A stretch of 64,000 nt of DNA, taken from Arenibacter algicola (GTDB taxonomy: Bacteria; Bacteroidota; Bacteroidia; Flavobacteriales; Flavobacteriaceae). Position 1 is the stretch's first letter, and every line of letters begins with the position of its first letter. The DNA lies in NCBI RefSeq assembly GCF_000733925.1, contig NZ_JPOO01000001.1, positions 1,178,001 to 1,242,000 on the forward strand, read 5' to 3'. This document shows, piece by piece, positions 62,749 to 64,000 of this stretch. The notes below the pieces were generated by a model. It was not told the DNA's origin. It saw only the letters and a list, made by a program, of their open reading frames with translations, and did no database searches. Both the position numbers and the translations under genes were made by a program.

Positions 62749-63342
62749 TTACATATTAAATTTATAGGCAAGTCCTATTTGGAATACCCTGTTCAATTGA
62801 TTTTCCTCAGAATTGCCCCCATATTCTCCGGAGTCATTAAAATCTAAATCTATCAACCCTTGTTTAAATCTCAATTCCAATGCCAAACCAAAATCAAACT
62901 CATATCCAATTCCGCCAAACACGGCCAGATCAATGGGAGTGATTTCTAGATTTTCGCCGTTATCGTTGATTAAGTTTATAAAATTATCATCGAAATTAAC
63001 ATCTAGGCTGGGGCCCAAAATAAAGTGGAAACCCTGATTTTTACTGACAAAAAATTTATTTGCAAGGGCAATGGATACATAATTGATATTTAGGTCTTCC
63101 CCATTTCTAAAGCTGGCATTGCCTCCCTGGTTGGAATATACTATTTCCGGTTGCATAGTATAGCTATCCGAAAAACGCACTGCTAAAAATAATCCCGTAT
63201 ACAATCCAGTTTTGTTATCCAGCTCGGAATTCAGGATCTTGGCATTGTTTACTCCCAGTCTTATCCCTAGTTGCGACTTGCTTTGGGCAACCAAGACATA
63301 GGAAATGGTGATAAAAAGGCTGGTAAACAGTATTTTTTTCAT
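62749..63342 (-). CDS. Outer-membrane beta-barrel protein, PorT-like
   Basis: This 197-residue protein has a signal peptide (about 1-19, ending VLVAQ) and amphipathic beta-strands with terminal aromatic residue (GLAYKFNM at the C-terminus), as in eight-stranded barrels of the PorT/OmpW-like group. It lies 5 bases before the hotdog gene and 2 after the lipoprotein gene, so it is part of the same operon and may hold the exported product in the outer membrane. Confidence 0.82.
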   Translation of the reverse strand: MKKILFTSLFITISYVLVAQSKSQLGIRLGVNNAKILNSELDNKTGLYTGLFLAVRFSDSYTMQPEIVYSNQGGNASFRNGEDLNINYVSIALANKFFVSKNQGFHFILGPSLDVNFDDNFINLINDNGENLEITPIDLAVFGGIGYEFDFGLALELRFKQGLIDLDFNDSGEYGGNSEENQLNRVFQIGLAYKFNM

Positions 63343-63344
63343 TT

Positions 63345-63953
63345 TTAAATGGCTTTTAAATCAATGGTTAACTTAATGTTTTTGTGCCGTATTTTAATTT
63401 TCCCTGCATGATCGTTTTCTATTTCTGTAAAAATATAGTCCGATTTTTCTTTACTTCCTTTAGTCTCCAAAATTTTATGTAGTCGTTCATCTACCCTGAG
63501 GTAAAAGTAAGTGTTATTCTTTATCCTGGTTTCAAAGAATATGCTATCCCCCAATGTCTGGAATTGCTGTAAAATGATGGGATTTTCATTGATCAAAACA
63601 GTGAAATCCCTCCTGAGCAGGTTTATTAGAATCTTTTTATCCATTTCACTGAGAATAAAATTAATTCGAAATTCGTCTTTGATAAACGAAAAATCAAATA
63701 GTTTATTTCCCATTTCAGTGGTGAACACCACTCTATGGTGCTCCGGCCCCAATTTTTTTATAACAAATATTCCGCCAAAGGATTTCTCGGCGAAATTAAT
63801 TTTGGCCTTGTAGATATAATCCATTGAAAGGTCCGAAAAGTAAGGATTGATTACAGCTGGTGTATCGCTGTTTATTCTTTCTAGATTATTCTTTTTTGGA
63901 AAGGAAGCACAGGCAAACAACAAGAGGGATAAGCTAATTAGTAAATACTTCAT
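63345..63953 (-). CDS. Lipoprotein, possible LolA/LolB-fold carrier
   Basis: This 202-residue protein has a lipobox (LLLFACASF, Cys about 15). The mature part alternates long beta-strands (DYIYKAKINFAEKSFGGIFV, KLGPEHHRVVFTTEMGN) as in the half-barrel fold of LolA/LolB and DUF3261-type proteins. Such lipoproteins recur in aryl-polyene and flexirubin loci and probably ferry a hydrophobic product or lipid. The family is inferred from pattern and context. Confidence 0.68.
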   Translation of the reverse strand: MKYLLISLSLLLFACASFPKKNNLERINSDTPAVINPYFSDLSMDYIYKAKINFAEKSFGGIFVIKKLGPEHHRVVFTTEMGNKLFDFSFIKDEFRINFILSEMDKKILINLLRRDFTVLINENPIILQQFQTLGDSIFFETRIKNNTYFYLRVDERLHKILETKGSKEKSDYIFTEIENDHAGKIKIRHKNIKLTIDLKAI

Positions 63954-64000
63954 TGTCCAATGGTTTGTTGATCAGTCGGTCAGAAAAGACAATTCTTGTA

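Overview
The window looks like a chromosome segment of a marine-type Flavobacteriaceae (Bacteroidota). Evidence: promoters of the TTTG/TAnnTTTG type, little Shine-Dalgarno signal, AT-rich DNA, a long LepB with an extra N-terminal membrane part, a split methylmalonyl-CoA mutase, parA-parB-DUF5683-dapB-lepB gene order, and a pigment-type cluster with an MMPL exporter, a GT2-DUF2062 protein and a FabZ-like hotdog protein. Genus cannot be settled from the sequence alone.

Layout. 1-3650: two identical tRNA-Glu genes, rpsT, a lipoprotein metallophosphoesterase and an AraC-type regulator. 3760-4125: stacked remnants of a tRNA-Arg 3' end, each next to a hairpin. 4080-19262: a 15.1 kb integrative element inserted in tRNA-Arg(ACG), bounded by a perfect 46 bp direct repeat (4080-4125 and 19217-19262), with putative integrase arm sites inside both ends. 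It carries a tyrosine integrase, a 575-residue orphan, an excisionase-like protein, a RepA-like helicase, a zinc-finger/Toprim primase, a TerS-like protein, a small phage-associated protein, a 744-residue virion-like protein, two paralogous secreted SHOCT proteins, an XRE repressor with a well-formed divergent operator/promoter switch, an RNA-polymerase alpha-CTD-like protein and an AbiU2-type HEPN protein. There is no capsid, portal or large terminase gene, so I read it as a candidate phage satellite (PICI-like) of Flavobacteriia. This is the most interesting object in the window.

19377-32645 is mostly housekeeping: apt, a 50-residue conserved protein, ndk, a DUF721 protein, recF, a TPR protein, ribH, mutL, two rhomboids, an EEP-family hydrolase, a secreted DUF1080/oxidoreductase pair for sugar oxidation, and a WbqC protein. 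Two intergenic stretches (28913-29322 and 32733-32784) hold inverted repeats sharing the same core. 32938-42729 runs almost entirely on the minus strand: lepB, dapB, DUF5683, parB, parA, both methylmalonyl-CoA mutase subunits, an FtsB/DivIC-like protein and udk. 43100-51183 holds two class-A-like serine hydrolases, a nucleotide-transporter-like/HEAT fusion and a signal-peptide-bearing dikinase-like protein.

51405 to the right end is a minus-strand cluster: a PaaK-like ligase, a C45 acyltransferase, a JmjC-like cupin, a CrtI-like FAD oxidoreductase, an MMPL exporter fused to a PlsC acyltransferase, GT2-DUF2062, a FabZ-like hotdog protein, an outer-membrane barrel and a lipoprotein. This is the accessory and export half expected of a flexirubin or aryl-polyene pigment locus; ketosynthase, carrier-protein and aromatic-starter genes would have to lie beyond base 64000.
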